DNA of 64,000 nt from Morella rubra (GCA_003952965.2 CM025856.1:3600738-3664737); one strand, 5' to 3'. Shown: positions 13,920-27,968, counted from the first letter of the stretch. Notes: a model not told the origin generated them from the letters alone. Numbers and translations: made by a program.

Positions 13920-13925
13920 CACGTG
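13920..13925. promoter_or_regulatory. G-box CACGTG, copy 1
   Basis: A palindromic CACGTG in the context CCCAGCACGTGATC, in the first promoter repeat. G-boxes are bound by plant bHLH and bZIP factors; function here is inferred from position. Confidence 0.45.
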
Positions 13926-14025
13926 ATCTACCTGTGCTCCCTCGCATGTTCCTTTAATTCGTCTCAATCCACGCGCCTCACTTCTTCCAGTAATAACTAC
14001 AGTAAAAGAGAAACTGTACACCCAG

Positions 14026-14031
14026 CACGTG
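14026..14031. promoter_or_regulatory. G-box CACGTG, copy 2
   Basis: The same G-box in the second promoter repeat, 106 bp downstream of the first and about 60 bp upstream of the CT-rich leader. Confidence 0.45.
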
Positions 14032-14084
14032 ATCTACCTGTGCTCCCTCGCATGTTCCTTTAATTTGTCTCAATCCACGCGCCT

Positions 14085-14236
14085 TTTTTTCTTTCTCTCT
14101 GTCTCTCTCTTCTTGCTCCTCCTTCAATTTTCTTTCACACTCTCTCTTTGATCTTTTGCTCTCTCGCCTCTCGGTACTCTGCTAACCCTGTGGGATTTTT
14201 GAGGTTTCGCCCTCTAGATCTGCCTCTTCAGGGCAG
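14085..14236 (+). other. Probable 5' UTR exon of the EFR3-like gene
   Basis: A CT-rich leader (TTTCTTTCTCTCTGTCTCTC type) is followed by a good donor GCAG/GTATGTG at 14236/14237. The next acceptor, TTTGCAG at 14925-14931, sits 5 bp before the start codon. This implies a leader intron of about 695 bp. The transcription start is estimated only. Confidence 0.55.
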
Positions 14237-14936
14237 GTATGTGTGGTTCGTTGCTTTTTCTATGTTATTTCTTCTAATGAGTAGTCCGGGTTTGTTTCGT
14301 TGTTTTCATCTGCTCATTTTTCTCGCTTTTTTGTTGGGCTCTTCTACTTGGGTTTCCAATGTGGGTTGGTTATACAATGTATTATGCTTCACATTTGGCT
14401 CTGAATACTTTTGAAAAACGTCTGTTTGTGCAATGTCAGGGGATGCATGGCTCATATTTGTGCTTATATAGCTTTTGTTGGTTTTTCCCTTCTGGGTTGG
14501 GTATTTTTTCTTGCCGCAGTATATTCTTTGTTTCTTTCATTCCTTCTTTTATGGGTTAGTGGGGCGTACAATTTCAGTCTCTGGTAAGTGCCTACATGCA
14601 ATGGCTTAAGCCGCTGTTGTAATTTTATCGCTTTCTTCCTCTACAGCCGTTAGTGGTTGCCGACCTTTTGTTCTGTTTTGCTCTTCTTGTTGGGTTTTCC
14701 CTTTCTCTTTTCATTCTGGCGCAGAACAAATTAAAAGACAGACATTGCCGCTCTGGGGGGTTGGCTTGTGTTCTACTTACCCAAAAAAGATTCTCTGCTT
14801 GACTGGTGGATTCATCTTTGCCGCGCTTCATTTTGGGTTCTTTGTTTTTCTGTTTTGGATGCAATTTTCCCTATTTTCTTGGGGTTATAAGCACCTTTTC
14901 CTTTTCTTTCTGTTCCTCTGCAAATTTGCAGGCAAA

Positions 14937-17900
14937 ATGGGTGTTATCTCCAGAAAGATTTTCCCAGCATGTGCGAACATGTGCGTTTGCTGCCCTGCTT
15001 TGAGGTCAAGATCTCGACAACCCGTTAAGCGTTACAAAAAACTTCTTGCAGAGATCTTTCCTAAATCCCTTGTGAGTATCTTACTCTGTTGTGGTTTTTT
15101 GTTTAGTATCTGATCGTGCAATAAAAGATGCTATGCTTATGTTCTGTCTGAGTTTTGAGGCATCAAAGCTAGCAACTGTAACTAGCGGATCCCAATGTGA
15201 ATGCTTGACTGCCTATGTGGGTGGTCATTGCAGAATAATTTAGTTGCGGTGCCATGATATTCTCATTATCCATAGAAAGATATGAGCCATTATTTGGATC
15301 AAAGAACATGCTCTTCTTTATCACGTTTCTGTCCTTCATGGCTGTTTTTTGCAAGAACCAGACTTGCGCTTGCAATTGTTTGTTTGTTTTTATTTTGGGG
15401 ATAGCCCTCCTATTGGATCCTGGAAGAGGATTGAAACTTGTTAATGTGGTTAAAAGATGAAGTTGATCCTTGAGTCAATTCTGCACTTCGCCTCTGTGCT
15501 ATTGATTGGGCTTAAATGTTATTCTACATTCTTCCATGGTTATTCCTTTGAGTTCGGTCAAGGAAAACATGAGCGGGGAACCACATACTCTTTGCCATCC
15601 AAACTGGAATCAATTGAACGCTAACTACTGCCCCTGAACTCAGCCAACTCTGGCATGGTTGTAGCACTGGAAGGCAGTTGATTTGATATGTTTGTTAATG
15701 AATCATATGCTTGACCATGTATGATCATTGTCTACTTTGCCATTTCTACATTTAGATAACCGCTTAAATAACCATCAAAGTCACTAAAAATGTTGCAGGA
15801 TGACTCTCCAAGTGAAAGAAAAATTGCTAAGTTATGTGAGTATGCTGCAAAAAACCCTATTCGAATCCCAAAGGTATTGACTTGAACATCATACTTATGT
15901 ATCTGTCAGTAAAATTAGTAGTTACTAGTGGGATTAGTAATCCTGGTTGTGCGTTGGTTGTACTTTCTATTTAACAGATAGCAAAGTATCTTGAAGATAG
16001 GTGCTTCAAAGAACTGCGATGTGAGCACATAAAGTTCATCAATATTGTTGCAGAGGCCTATAATAAGTTGCTTTGCGTATGTAAGGAGCAGATGTAAGTG
16101 CAAGCTTTTCCTTTTCTTTTTCTTAGTTTTCAGATCATTGCTGGGTTTTTATATTGATTGGTTGGCTTATAAGTTTGTATTTTTCCAAATGCAAGACAAA
16201 CAACTCATTCACAGCCAATATGGTGTACATTCTGCAAAAAAAACCTCCTTCTATGTTGCATTTAAGGTCTTTCTTTCGTCATGTCTTTGAAACCTTGGAA
16301 ATTATATTACACCCACTGTATGTACGGAATGTATGGATTATACTCAAACATAGTGCATGATGCTTATCCGTGTAGTCAGTCCTTCAAGCTGTTTTAGGGT
16401 GTCTATAATATGCTTTTTGAAAGGAAGAGAGGAAGATTATTGATATTTATTTTGTCAATATCCTCTATACATTTTTATAAATTTCACTTTACAGGGCATA
16501 TTTTGCTGTTAGTCTGCTGAATGTGGTTACTGAACTCTTGGACAACTCTAAGCAAGATGCTATGAAGATAATTGGATGCCAAACCTTAACAAGGTTCATC
16601 TACAGTCAGGTGATTTAAGACCTAGCCTTAACTTTCGTTTGTAAGTGCTTTCAAATTATCCAAACTGAACAAAGAACTTATTCTTAATAGAGGTATATAC
16701 TTTAATTTCCCTCATTGATATATACTGCAAAACTATAAGTCGTGTTCCTTCAACTTTGTTCACCTCTGAAGGGAAAAAAATGTGTTCGATTCAGATTGCA
16801 TGTGAAGAAAATGGATTCCTCCGGCTTGCTGGATGCATGAATACTACGCAAAACTTTGATAAAAGACAAAAGTAAACAAGAAAAAAGATTCCTTCACCCA
16901 GAGAAGGATCCTGCCCATCATATTGTAGAAGTTCCACATGTTGAAGATGTGCTTATAGCTAATGCTTCCTTGTGTATTTTTCTTTAAAGCTATTTTAAAA
17001 CATTAATTGGATGTCTGAGATAAAGAATCAGATACAGGTGAGAGTATAGATCAAGCTTATGCTCTTAACTGTTCTAGGAAAACTGCATTAGGACGGCAGA
17101 AAGGCAGTGCTTTCATTCAGATCTTGACAGAGTAGAATTTGGAAGGGCATTCACATAACTCATTTGAAGCCTGTGATCCTAAGTCCTACCTGAAGCAGTC
17201 TCTTTAGGTAATAGGTCAATGGTCCGTGCACCCAATGAAAACAAAATGAAGAAAAGATTTTGATAGAGATGAATGTTAAATCGTGCTGTTTTGTGGAGAT
17301 CGGATACATTTTCTTCTCCAATCAGCAAATATTAATTGGCAGTATATGTCTTGTACGCTTACGTGTTTTGGTTTTTGGCCCACTTTTTGAGCAGACAGAT
17401 GGCACCTATATGCACAGCATTGAAAAGTTGCTTCATAAAGTATGTGTGTTGCTTCGTGAGAAAGGGGATGAGCATCAAAGGCGCTGCTTAAGGGCATCAA
17501 GCTTGCAGTGCCTGTCGGCCATGGTAGTATTTTTATCTTCTTCGTTGGTTCTTGTTTTCCAGGTTCAGAAAGGCATTTTTTTATAGAAAAAACATGTGCT
17601 TCCAGGCATTAGTATTTATTCCAAGTTATATGTTGTTAATAACTTCCAAATATGTAAACCACTAATTGCTAGTTTTATTGAGCTAGAAATTGGTTATTGA
17701 CTGGTTTCTCCTTTGGCAGTTGTGGTTCATGGCACAGTTCTCACTTATTTTTGCTGATTTTGACGAGGTTAGTCATTTCCTACTTTTCTCAATGACCATC
17801 GGAATAAGGATTCTATGAATTTCTGTTAGATTGTTAAAAACTGTTGTCAGAGCATTTTTTTTTAAATTGTGTTTAAACCCAAAGGGTTGCAGTTTTAATT

Positions 17901-20900
17901 GATTTGTGTGACCATATTTACCGAGGAAAAGTAATACTGTAGTGAATATTGAAAAGTTTTAGATCCTTATTTTTTAAACAGCTCTTATTCGAAAAGTGGA
18001 CATGTAAGTGGCATTTAAGACACAAAAAGACTCCTTTTTAACTTAGATATAAGAGAACCAGTCTACTTGTTTAGAAAATATCAGAGGCCTTCAGATTACA
18101 ATCAACTTAAGTTGATTGGGAAAGAGAAATTAGAATTCATTGGTCTTTTTTCTTATTGCTTTCCTTTTATTTTTAGTGAGATGGATATTGTTGTTGATAC
18201 TAGGGGGTAGTTTTGGTATCATTCATCACCGAATAATCAGGAAGGCCAATTGGTCAATTGGGAATCAAGTGAAATTAATCCGGAAAGAAAACCATCCAGC
18301 ACTATCATGGTTAGGGTTTCACTTTGGTTTGACAATATTCTCCACTTGGTTTATCAAGACAATGTTGTGAATTGTGAGAAGAATCTCCTGTCGTTTTGAT
18401 AGTTTTACCACTCAACTAGTTATTGTATCAACTGTATGAAGAAAAAAGTGCATGCTGTGCATTAGAATTGATATAAGAAGGTAATTGGTGTGGTACTGAA
18501 TCTGCAATCTATTGTATTGTGTCTACCCTTTTTTTTTTTACTTTATTGTTCCTGTTTGTAGTTGTAATTCAGGTGTTAGATCTCAAGTTGTTGGTATCTC
18601 TGCGGTGCAGATTGTACATGGCATTTTAGATAACTATGAGCCTGATGCTCATACTGAAGGTGATTCTGAGCAAGGGGAGCCGCATCATAATTGGGTAGAT
18701 GAGGTAATTAGATTTGAAGGCAGAAGTGGTGCCATTGCAAGTTGTGATACAAGCCCTCACTGCATGATTGTGAGGCCACGACCAGAAAAGAAGAATCCTT
18801 CTCTCTTGACAAGGTACTTGCTATTTCAAAGCATATGAAGGAGGCTTTTTAACTATGCGCAGGAATTTGCAACACATGTACCCCTTTGACAATTTTCACT
18901 CTTTTTGTATCTCCCTTTGAAAGCTTTCTTGCCTTTATTGTAGAGAAGAGATGGAGACCCCAAAGGTATGGGCACAAATTTGTATCCAGAGAATGGTTGA
19001 ATTAGCCAAGGAGACTACAACAATGCGCAGGGTACTAGACCCAACATTCATTTACTTTGATTCTGGACGGTTCTGGACTCCTCGGCGGGGTTTGGCTGTG
19101 ATGGTTTTGTCTGATATGTCATACTACATGGAGAGTTCAGGTTTGTTGATCTCCCTCTGGCTTGTTCCTCCATATGTGCCATTTGTGTTGTTTTTAATGT
19201 TTGAAATTCACTTATATAGCATTTTGTGGAGTCCTTATGTTTGTCGCTCTCCCTGTCTGGAGACCAAAATATCTAGTAGGAGTGGAATACGAATAGGAGT
19301 GTACATTGGTCACTTTTGCCAAATGGGTAATTGGTTAATGTTTAATTTTTTTTTTCCAGGGAATCAGCAGCTGATTTTAGCTTCTTTGATACATCATCTT
19401 GATCACAAAAATGTTGCACAGGATCCCCAACTCAAGTCTTATGTCATTCAAGTTGCTACTGCTTTAGCTAGGCAAATCAGATCAGGATCTGTGCTGGCAG
19501 AAATTGGATTTGTCTGTGACCTATGCAGGCATCTAAGGAAAAGTCTTCAAGCCACAGTTGAATCTGTCGGTGAGCAAGAGTCAAACTCAAATATTTTACT
19601 TCAGAATTCCATTGAAGACTGTTTACTTGAAATTGCAAAAGGGGTAAGTTTGATACTTCTCTGGCATATGTGATTGCTGCTGTCTCCTGTGGTTCCCATT
19701 TAAATGGATGTGCTATTGGATGTGTTATGTTTTTTGGTAGATTGGTGATGTACGACCACTATTTGACCTGATGGCAATTACACTGGAGAAGTTGCCCTCT
19801 GGAGTTATTGCCAGGGCCTCCATTGGATCATTGATGAGTCTTGCTCACATGATCTCAGTAGCATCGGCCTCTTCGTGTTCTCAGCAGGTGAGTGCAGCTT
19901 GATATGCTTTAGTTTCCTGTCCAGATGGTTTTTATGTGCTCCTTCCTTGTATTTTGTTTGCTGCCTTTGAAAGTTCCCTCATCTAGTATTGCTGTTTGAG
20001 ATCATTGACTTGTTTGGAATCAATCTCCAGGAAGTAGGACTCTACTGACATCCAGTTGAATGACTTCTGATCATAGATCCTGAGTCCTGTAGTTTAGAGA
20101 GAAATAGGAAGTTAATGAGATATTTGCAATATCAAACTTCCGCATACTAATAATCTTTGTGGTATCAAACTAACCTATACTAAACTTGTCTGACAATACT
20201 AATTTAGTGTGTTATACAGTTGAAAGTATTAGATTGGTTGGTATTATTTTATGTTGAAGGACATTTGTGCATGACGGCTTGCCCTTTTAAACCATCTGCA
20301 GTTTGTGTATTCATGTATTTATTCTGATTTAGGTCTTTCCAGAAGGCCTACTTGTTCAACTGTTGAAAGTGATGTTACACCCTGATGTTGAGGCAAGAGT
20401 TGGAGCACACCAGATATTTTCTGCTCTTCTTATTCCAAGTTCTAATCATCCCCGACATGAGGCTTCCTCTCTTAGAAATGGTTTTCTTCACCATCGGAGA
20501 AGATGGCACACAAATACTGCATCTGCCTCAATTACAGCTCTCCTTGAAAAGCTCCGGAGAGAAAAAGATGGTGCCAAAGTAGAAATGCATGGGAATGATG
20601 TTCACGAGGATCTTAAAGAGAGGGACATTGTTGAAGAAGACTGGAAACAGGGAGGTGTTCGCAAGCATTCCCCTAATTTTTACAAAATTAGCTCTATTAT
20701 TGACAGGACTGCTGGGTCGACTAGCTTGTCTGAGGCTGTGAGCAGACTCTTCATTTTCATAAACGTTTTACCTTTGTGTGGTGTTGTAGTTATGATTTTG
20801 TCTTGCAATAAATCATTTAAATTTTGGTCTGTGATTGGTCCAGGAACCACAAATTATGAAGTTTAGCGAGGAGCAAATTGCACAGTTGCTGTCTGCTTTT

Positions 20901-23780
20901 TGGATGCAAGCCAGTCTTCCAGATAATTTACCTGCAAATATTGAAGCTATAGCTCATTCTTTCGTTTTGACACTTCTTTCTTCAGGCTTAAAGGTGAAAT
21001 TTCATCAATATGCAAAGCACCCGTGCTTAATTTTTCCTCAACTCTTTATTATTTTCATTTCCAGTGCTTCTTGTTTTTATGTTCCCTTCTGCGCTGTCAG
21101 AGACAATGCGAGTCTTTATTGAATGAGGGCTTGGCTTGCATGTTCTTGTCTAGTCACAATATTTGAACCTATTGATGTTGCAGAATCCAAATGACAACCT
21201 TGTGGTCCGATTCTTTCAACTTCCCCTGTCTCTCAGGAATGTGTCCCTGGACCCTAACGATGGTATGAGCAGTAGTGTTTTGTGAACATTTTCTTTTTGG
21301 TTCGAAGCAAATGCGTTGTCACTTTTGGAGTCAAAAGGTGTCATTGAGATGTGTTTCTCTTTGGCAGGTATGTCGCCTCCTGCATGCCAAAGATCTATCT
21401 TTGTATTATCGATGGGGATGTTGATGTTTGCAGCCAAGATATACCACATTCCTGATCTGAATGACTTGCTCAAGTCATTAGTTCCATACGATGTGAGTTC
21501 TATTTGAAGTACATCTGTGTCTGTGTGGATGGTGGGGATGGGGGTTATGGTACTCTCTCCATTCCCAGTAGGACTATAGCTGCAACTTTTGATAGAAATG
21601 TAATCAAAATATTTGTCTTCCTACAAGTTCAGGTTGATCCGTATCTTGGAATTGGCGACGACCTTCAAGTATATGTAAAGCCTCAGGCAGATATCAGGGT
21701 GTATGGTTCTGATAGTGATAATCAACTTGCTGCTTCTATGCTCATTGAGTTACGAAACAAGATGTACGAATCTGACAATCTTATAATGGACATCATGGTT
21801 CGGAGTCTGTCCAGCATTACTGAGGTATAGCATTAACAATGGACCAGAACATCTCTCAGTATCTGTCTTCTGTCTCTAGCTCCCTCCCTGCCTCTGATTT
21901 GTCTGTTTTTGCTTTGTTAAGATGGAGGAAGAAGACCTGACTAAGCAACTCTCAGAATCATTCACACCTGATGACGCATTCATGTTTGGTCCACAATCAA
22001 TACTTGGATTTGACCGCAGTCAATTGGATGCCCATTCCAAGAAATCAATGTCCTTTGATGGGGTATGCTCTTTATCATCATTTTCTTCATGCTTGTTCAG
22101 CAAAAGACCTTGGTGAAGCTCATTTCTTTCTTTCCAACTATCCCGAGCTTAAGTCCAAAAAAATGTCTGGTGGAGTGGGTGAGGGGGTCTGTTTGAATGC
22201 CATGTAAATAAATCAAAAGGATGAAGTCTGTCAAAAATTAGCTCATCTTGGGGAGCATAACAAACGATAATGAAGATGTGAAACCTGCTCAACCTGCCTG
22301 GGTTTATCACGGTTAACATGAACATGCTTAAGTGTTTTTATGTTTATTTGATTGTTGCTTATGGTGTAGGATTTTCCAATCAATTCATTGGTTGAGGATG
22401 ATGCAATAAGTGAAGCGTCTGTGGCTGACCTCTCTCGTTTCATACCCAAAATGCCTTCTTCTCCATCTATGCCCCATGTTATAAGTATTGGACAGCTTCT
22501 GGAATCGGTAAACTCTGCTTCTCCATCCTCCTGTGTGTATGTTTGTAGGCCAGTGGATGTGTTCATGTTTGCATCTGTGAGTGTGAGTGGCGTGCATGCA
22601 TATGTTAATATTGAATTTCTTAAACATCTATAAGATTCTTTGTCAAAGACAATAATAGTCTGGAAAGTGGAGCAATATTAAAACAGATGTAAGTTTTTAT
22701 CTGCGTTTCCCTAATCTAAATAGTGAATTTTTTGAAACATCAACTGTACTGATTGCTAAAATACTTGAGCAAGAATGTGCACTATGTGGGTTGATGGTTC
22801 CAGCATATCACATGTTTAAAAAGTGAAGTAATATTTTTAGTTGGAATAAGTCGTCTAGCCCCACTTTCATAAGTCCATGTGCATGACACCTGGTTATCCA
22901 TAGGCGAAGATTTTGTGTACTAAATTACAGGGTTTTCAGGCACTTGTGGTAGCTGGGCAAGTGGCAGGAACATCTGTGACTACATCACCTCTCCCATACA
23001 ACACCATGGCTAGCCACTGTGAAGCCCTCGGCACAGGCACAAGGAAGAAACTGTCTAATTGGTTGGCCCAAGAAAATCACCAAAGCAAAGCAGTGGGCCA
23101 ATTGTGTCCAGCATTTCATTCAGATGGACACACAGCACTCAAAACGGTCAGCCTCCTTCTCAATTGAGTAATTTCGTTTGTGTTTTAGGTTCCAGAATGC
23201 TGTTATTATAAATCAACAGTTGCAACAATATCAGTTATAGGAATTCAGAGCAAACCACTTAGTCAAAAGAGTATTCTCCTCCCAGCAGGCACGTGCACAA
23301 GGATACTTGTGAAAATACTAATTGCTCCGGACATGCTTATGGGATCTGGTTATCGAATAGCAGTTGTGTTGTTTGAATTAAGAGATCCCGAACTGTTGAG
23401 GCACACAGATCTCCTTTTCCTTCTGTGCAGCGCTTGCTATTCTCCATATGTGTTGTCTGGCAACTAATTCCCACGCAAAGTGGGGGTTTGTCTTTGGGTC
23501 TCCTCGTGCGCTGGATTGACCCCACATAACATGAACGTAGTAATGTAGGAGGTGAATGGTTGCAAATAACATAGAATTAATCGCTTGAATGTTGCTACCA
23601 GACTTTGTCTATGTAAATCATCAGTTATTGATATGCATTCTGACCATAATCGTGTTCATGCAGATAACGAGTGGAGTTTGTCCTGCTCAGGGACATTTGT
23701 TGCCGCAGGACTCATGGTTCGCTATGAAGCTGCCTCCTGCCAGCCCCTTTGACAACTTCCTCAAGGCAGCTGGATGTTAG
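14937..23780 (+). CDS. EFR3-like (EFOP / SRL2 family) plasma-membrane protein
   Basis: Nineteen coding exons read as 1000 residues: 14937-15071, 15799-15873, 15978-16093, 16495-16609, 17395-17523, 17720-17767, 18611-18813, 18944-19140, 19360-19643, 19741-19887, 20333-20737, 20844-20993, 21184-21262, 21368-21492, 21633-21824, 21922-22062, 22370-22507, 22940-23146 and 23664-23780. The N-terminus has clustered Cys 12, 16, 18 and 19, likely S-acylation sites, followed by a basic patch PVKRYKKLL, as in EFR3 proteins. The rest is alpha-helical ARM/HEAT-like sequence ending in the family signature ASPFDNFLKAAGC. In yeast and animals EFR3 anchors PI4-kinase III alpha at the plasma membrane. Plant homologues (EFOP in Arabidopsis, SRL2 in rice) belong to this family, and the same role is inferred here. 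The ATG at 14937 was chosen because it follows the leader-intron acceptor and starts the conserved MGVISRKIFP sequence. Confidence 0.9.
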
Positions 23781-25944
23781 GAAGGGAAGCCACATTCTGT
23801 CTGGTGCTACCTATCTTGTAAAGTCTTAGGCAATAGTTAGTATTTGTAGATTTATCCTTAAATTTAAACTTGGAAATTGCCTGTGGGCTTTCGTGTCATT
23901 TTTATCATGTGTAATTTTCTTTGTACTTGATGTGTCAAGCGCTCCATGGATTGCAGTGTTTATGTTACTCGTTCACTCTCTCTCTCGCTCTCTCTAAAAC
24001 TCGGAGTGCTTTGCAAGTGGCATGACTTGAGAAGCTTCAATGGAATAGCCATCATTAGCCAGTGGAGTGTTCCCACTGGAACGGATCAGCTTGGGACTTT
24101 CTGCACTTGGCGTGCCTTAAAGTGGGTCATAATTGGAGAACTACAATTAATCCTAATAATTGTTAGTAGTTTCAACTATGTTATGTCTCTTCAAGTTCAA
24201 AGGTGGAGGCGATGGTAAAATGTGCATACTTGAAACCCAAAAACAACTGGATTCTAGTTTTCGATTTACAATGAGGTTAGCTGTTTTGCTTTGGGCTTTT
24301 GAAGTGGGTTAAAAGAACCAAGATAAGATAAGATACCATACCTTTGTCGCCTCTTTTCCTCAGGTGCTTTCACTCGAAAAAGGTGGAAGCTGTTATCCAG
24401 GGGTTATATTATTATTATATCGGTCCGAACTTCCATTTCCACTTCCTTATGCTCAGTCCATACAAGGGTTATTTTATGTGGCATTTCCCTCATTTCCTTG
24501 AAGTGGGCGTTGGTATGGCTTTTGCAGTTTTGCCATTTGTGGTTTTTTCAGATTTCGATTCTAACAACACGAATTTCTACATGCGGTCAGTCCGATGCTC
24601 TGACTTGAGAGGCATCAGGCAGCACATACGCACTATTTAAGGATTCTCTGTGTTATACAACTTACAATTTTTGATAACGGTCTTATGCCTGAAAAAAAGA
24701 AACCTACCTTGTGCCACATATACAAAGTTGCCGACTCTAACAAAGAGTTCGCCAGATGGTTGAAGTGATTTGTTAAAAGAAAACACTTAAACTCTGAAAG
24801 ATTTTTTTTTGAAACACTGCAGGCAGATGGTTTGACACGAAACCAACACAGGTTGGTCTTGAAGGCCTTGAGCCCAAGAAATCTGTAAAGACTGAAACTT
24901 TACTCAAGTCTATAGACAATCCTCGTAGCTGGTTTTCATGTTGTGTATACAGATCCTGATAAGTTTCCTTGTCCTCTTTCAATTTGATTGGTTATAAGAA
25001 ACTCAGGCATTTAAGCCTGATATCATCCTGATTTAATTAATGATGTTTTATCCTTAATTTACCCATTCATTATGGTATGCCTATATATGCTGTCCTTGTT
25101 TGTCCCGCCCGGCCATAAGCCTGCTCCTCTGTGGTTAATTGCCTGTCAATTAATTGAATGGCAACTTTGAGAGTCAAATGCACTTTGTCAGTTTAGGGCC
25201 TACATCTCCAAAGCCTTGAATGTATCAAAAAGGGCATAACCATGGGGGTAATAGCTTCTGGAGTTTTCCTTGGTCCGCCCTTGTTTGCGTTTCTGTCCTG
25301 TCATTGTGCTCGTGGGGCTGCCAAGCTTCCTGACTCCTGAATCGTCTGGTCAAATAGTTGAAGCTGCCTCAATGTCCTCTTTTTGATCCAGGAAACGTGA
25401 CTAATATATATATATATATACACACATATATACGGTCTGATCGATAGACGACTTGTCTCATTTCCTTTACTCTCCTTAAAATGCTCTCCCTGTCTGTACT
25501 CTTAAGGGCATTGATTGAACGTTATGTGGCCGCAAACAACTCTGGGTCACTCTCCCTTTAACTTGAAGTGGGCGCTTCCTTTAGGCTTTTGTTTCGTTTT
25601 CCATAGTGGTTTTTGTACCCACCTTTCACCGTGCATTCCACACAAAACACGAGATTTCAATTAGGTCAGAATGGCCTCATGCTGCTCTGCATTTGTTCAA
25701 TGGTATACCAGACGGCCGGATGAAACAGTTCAACTTTGGTGGGAGTTTAATAAATAAGTATACTTCTGGGTATAATCGGTAATAGCTAATTAAATGCTCC
25801 AGAAGCACATGCAATTAGGGATATGGTATCCTCCAATACCTAGACAGTGCAAAGAGTGCAAGCAAACTACCTGTTCAAAATGGTTACAGTTATAGTTATG
25901 CATACCGCTCTAAATCAACTGAACTCTATTTGTTTAATAAACAA

Positions 25945-26060
25945 TGTAGGCTTTAGTGGGCCTTGACGATGACGTCAAGGATTTAAGTGGGGGAGGGGAT
26001 TATGATACCCTGAATTTCACTTAGAGTGGAAGAAGAAAATGAATAAGATCGTACGGCTAA
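25945..26060 (+). mobile_element. Probable LTR-retrotransposon 3' fragment (PPT and LTR start)
   Basis: GATGACGTCAAGGATTTAAG, then a purine tract GTGGGGGAGGGGA, then TTATGATACCCTGAATTTC. This resembles the polypurine tract of plant Ty3-type elements followed by an LTR starting TGATACCC. The end of the LTR and the rest of the element were not found, so this is a truncated relic and the right boundary is arbitrary. Confidence 0.4.
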
Positions 26061-27965
26061 ATCTCACATTGGAACCTTATTAGATTGAATTAGGCTTTAT
26101 AATAATCCAAGGAGCTTTAAGAGCAACCTTGACTAATCATTTTAAAGTTAAAGCACAGATATAACTAATGCTTTCTTTGGATCGTTACAATTTAGGTTCG
26201 TGAATAAATTCGTATAAGCTTAACTCAACTTATTTAAGCCCGTTTAAATCCTGTAATATATAAAGCATATAATATATATTTAGTACCTATATATGTTACA
26301 CTTGTATTTATTATATTCTTTGTGTTTGCCATTTATATGTTTCGATATCCACTATTACTTTATGTTCAATATCATTTAAATATCTAAATAGCATATTTAC
26401 TTATGTTACATTATACTAGGTATATATGTGTTATATATGGAGTATATTTAGTTTTTATGATATTGGCATGTGTTTAAAATAACTTATATAACCTATATAT
26501 TTAATTCTTTGTCATTCTATGCTGTTTGTTTATGTTTAATAGAACTCGTATTCATATAATATGTTATGTTACAGTATTAAGGTATAGATCTTACATATGT
26601 CATTTTTGCATATATAAACATATATTTTATTATGCCTTTAGTTTAAGCTTGATTCAATATATTTGGTAATTAAATATTTTTTTTTGTTTATATAAAATTA
26701 AATGTTTGTAATTGTTTGACATTTTTTATGGTAGTAATTTATGTATATCTAGTCATATATTTTGTTATGCATCTTAATTTAAGTTCAAAGTACTGTGCAA
26801 CTATATATTTCTTTCTACGTCATCACCAAAATATATGTAATTACACGTCAGCATATTTTCTCTCAAGATGAGACAACTAGTATTGAAATTGGAACATAAA
26901 GCTCAAGATGAGACAACCCTACCTCCAGATGCATTATATTCATTATCCGATAGTGAATGTGTTAATATCTCTTTTATTTTGTGCGGTGTAAGGCCTTAAT
27001 TAACTTCTGTGTGTTCGTTTTACTGAGCTGAAAATTGTTTATCTTTTGGTCTCTTTGTTTGTTTTAATAGGTTATAGATTGTTTATTTTTTTATTTTTGT
27101 TAAAATGTAAGTTGATAATTATAGCTTATAATAAACTGATAAATGAAGGTTTTCTCCAAAAAAATAGTGTAGACTTTTTTTATTTATTATATGTGTTCAT
27201 AAACTCTAGATCTTAAATGTACCATATTACTTGGGTGATTGAAATTATTTGAAAGAACAAATTAAAAATAGAACTTCATTTGTTTATTTTTAGTTGAGTT
27301 CGAATTCTGTTAAAACTCAACGAGCCGAGTTCAAATAGAGATTTTTGAGTTTTATTCAAGTTCAAGCCCATATATAAGTTAAATGAGTTGAGTTGAATCA
27401 TTTAATACTCGGTTAGATTCAGCTTGTTTACACTCTTAAATTATGCACAGATAAAAATAGAGTGTAACTGATTACTCAAGACACTAAAAGTCAAAGAGTT
27501 GCGTATGCATGCACACTACAGACTCTCCCTCTCCCCTCGTAATATTTTTTGCCTGATTATAATAAACAGTAAGTACCGTAGAAGGAAGAGGGGATGGGAG
27601 GAAGGAATGAATCTTTCCCAAATAAGCACGGGATTGTGTTGACTAGAAGAACATACATGTGTTGTCAATTATATGCTCATCTTAAGACAAGCAGATCAAT
27701 GAGAGACACACATCTCAGATATCTCAATCTTTTCTGATCAGATGCTACGCTACATTTGGAAAGTATCAATATTGCAAAACGGGTAGGGGAAATCAAACGA
27801 TTAAATCACATAATTATAGCCTGAAAGTTGGGGAAATCTTATTATTGCTAGCTAGCTAGCATGCTTTCACTTCATCGGCACTTCTACTGTCTAGAATCTT
27901 TGATCTAAAAAGTCATATTATATTACTGCAGGGTAATCATCGTCGCCGCCCTATTCAACAATATC

Positions 27966-27968
<3 letters not shown>

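Larger units (their letters stand above)
13874..14084. repeat. 105-bp tandem duplication in the EFR3-like promoter
   Basis: Copy 1 (13874-13978) and copy 2 (13979-14084) are nearly identical. Each begins CACTTCTTCCAGTAATAAC and ends CAATCCACGCGCCT, with only about two or three differences. The second copy abuts the pyrimidine-rich stretch that probably marks the transcription start. Confidence 0.9.

Noticed and set aside
13874..14084. MITE or LTR explanation for the promoter repeat
   Set aside because: A direct tandem duplication with no inverted ends or flanking target repeat.
14745..15113. 122-codon open frame containing the EFR3-like start
   Set aside because: Its upstream half lies in the leader intron; the acceptor at 14931 and conserved MGVISRKIFP show that translation starts at 14937.
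18951..19673. 240-codon open frame in the EFR3-like gene
   Set aside because: It reads through an intron (19141-19359) with clear GT-AG sites; only the exon parts fit the protein.
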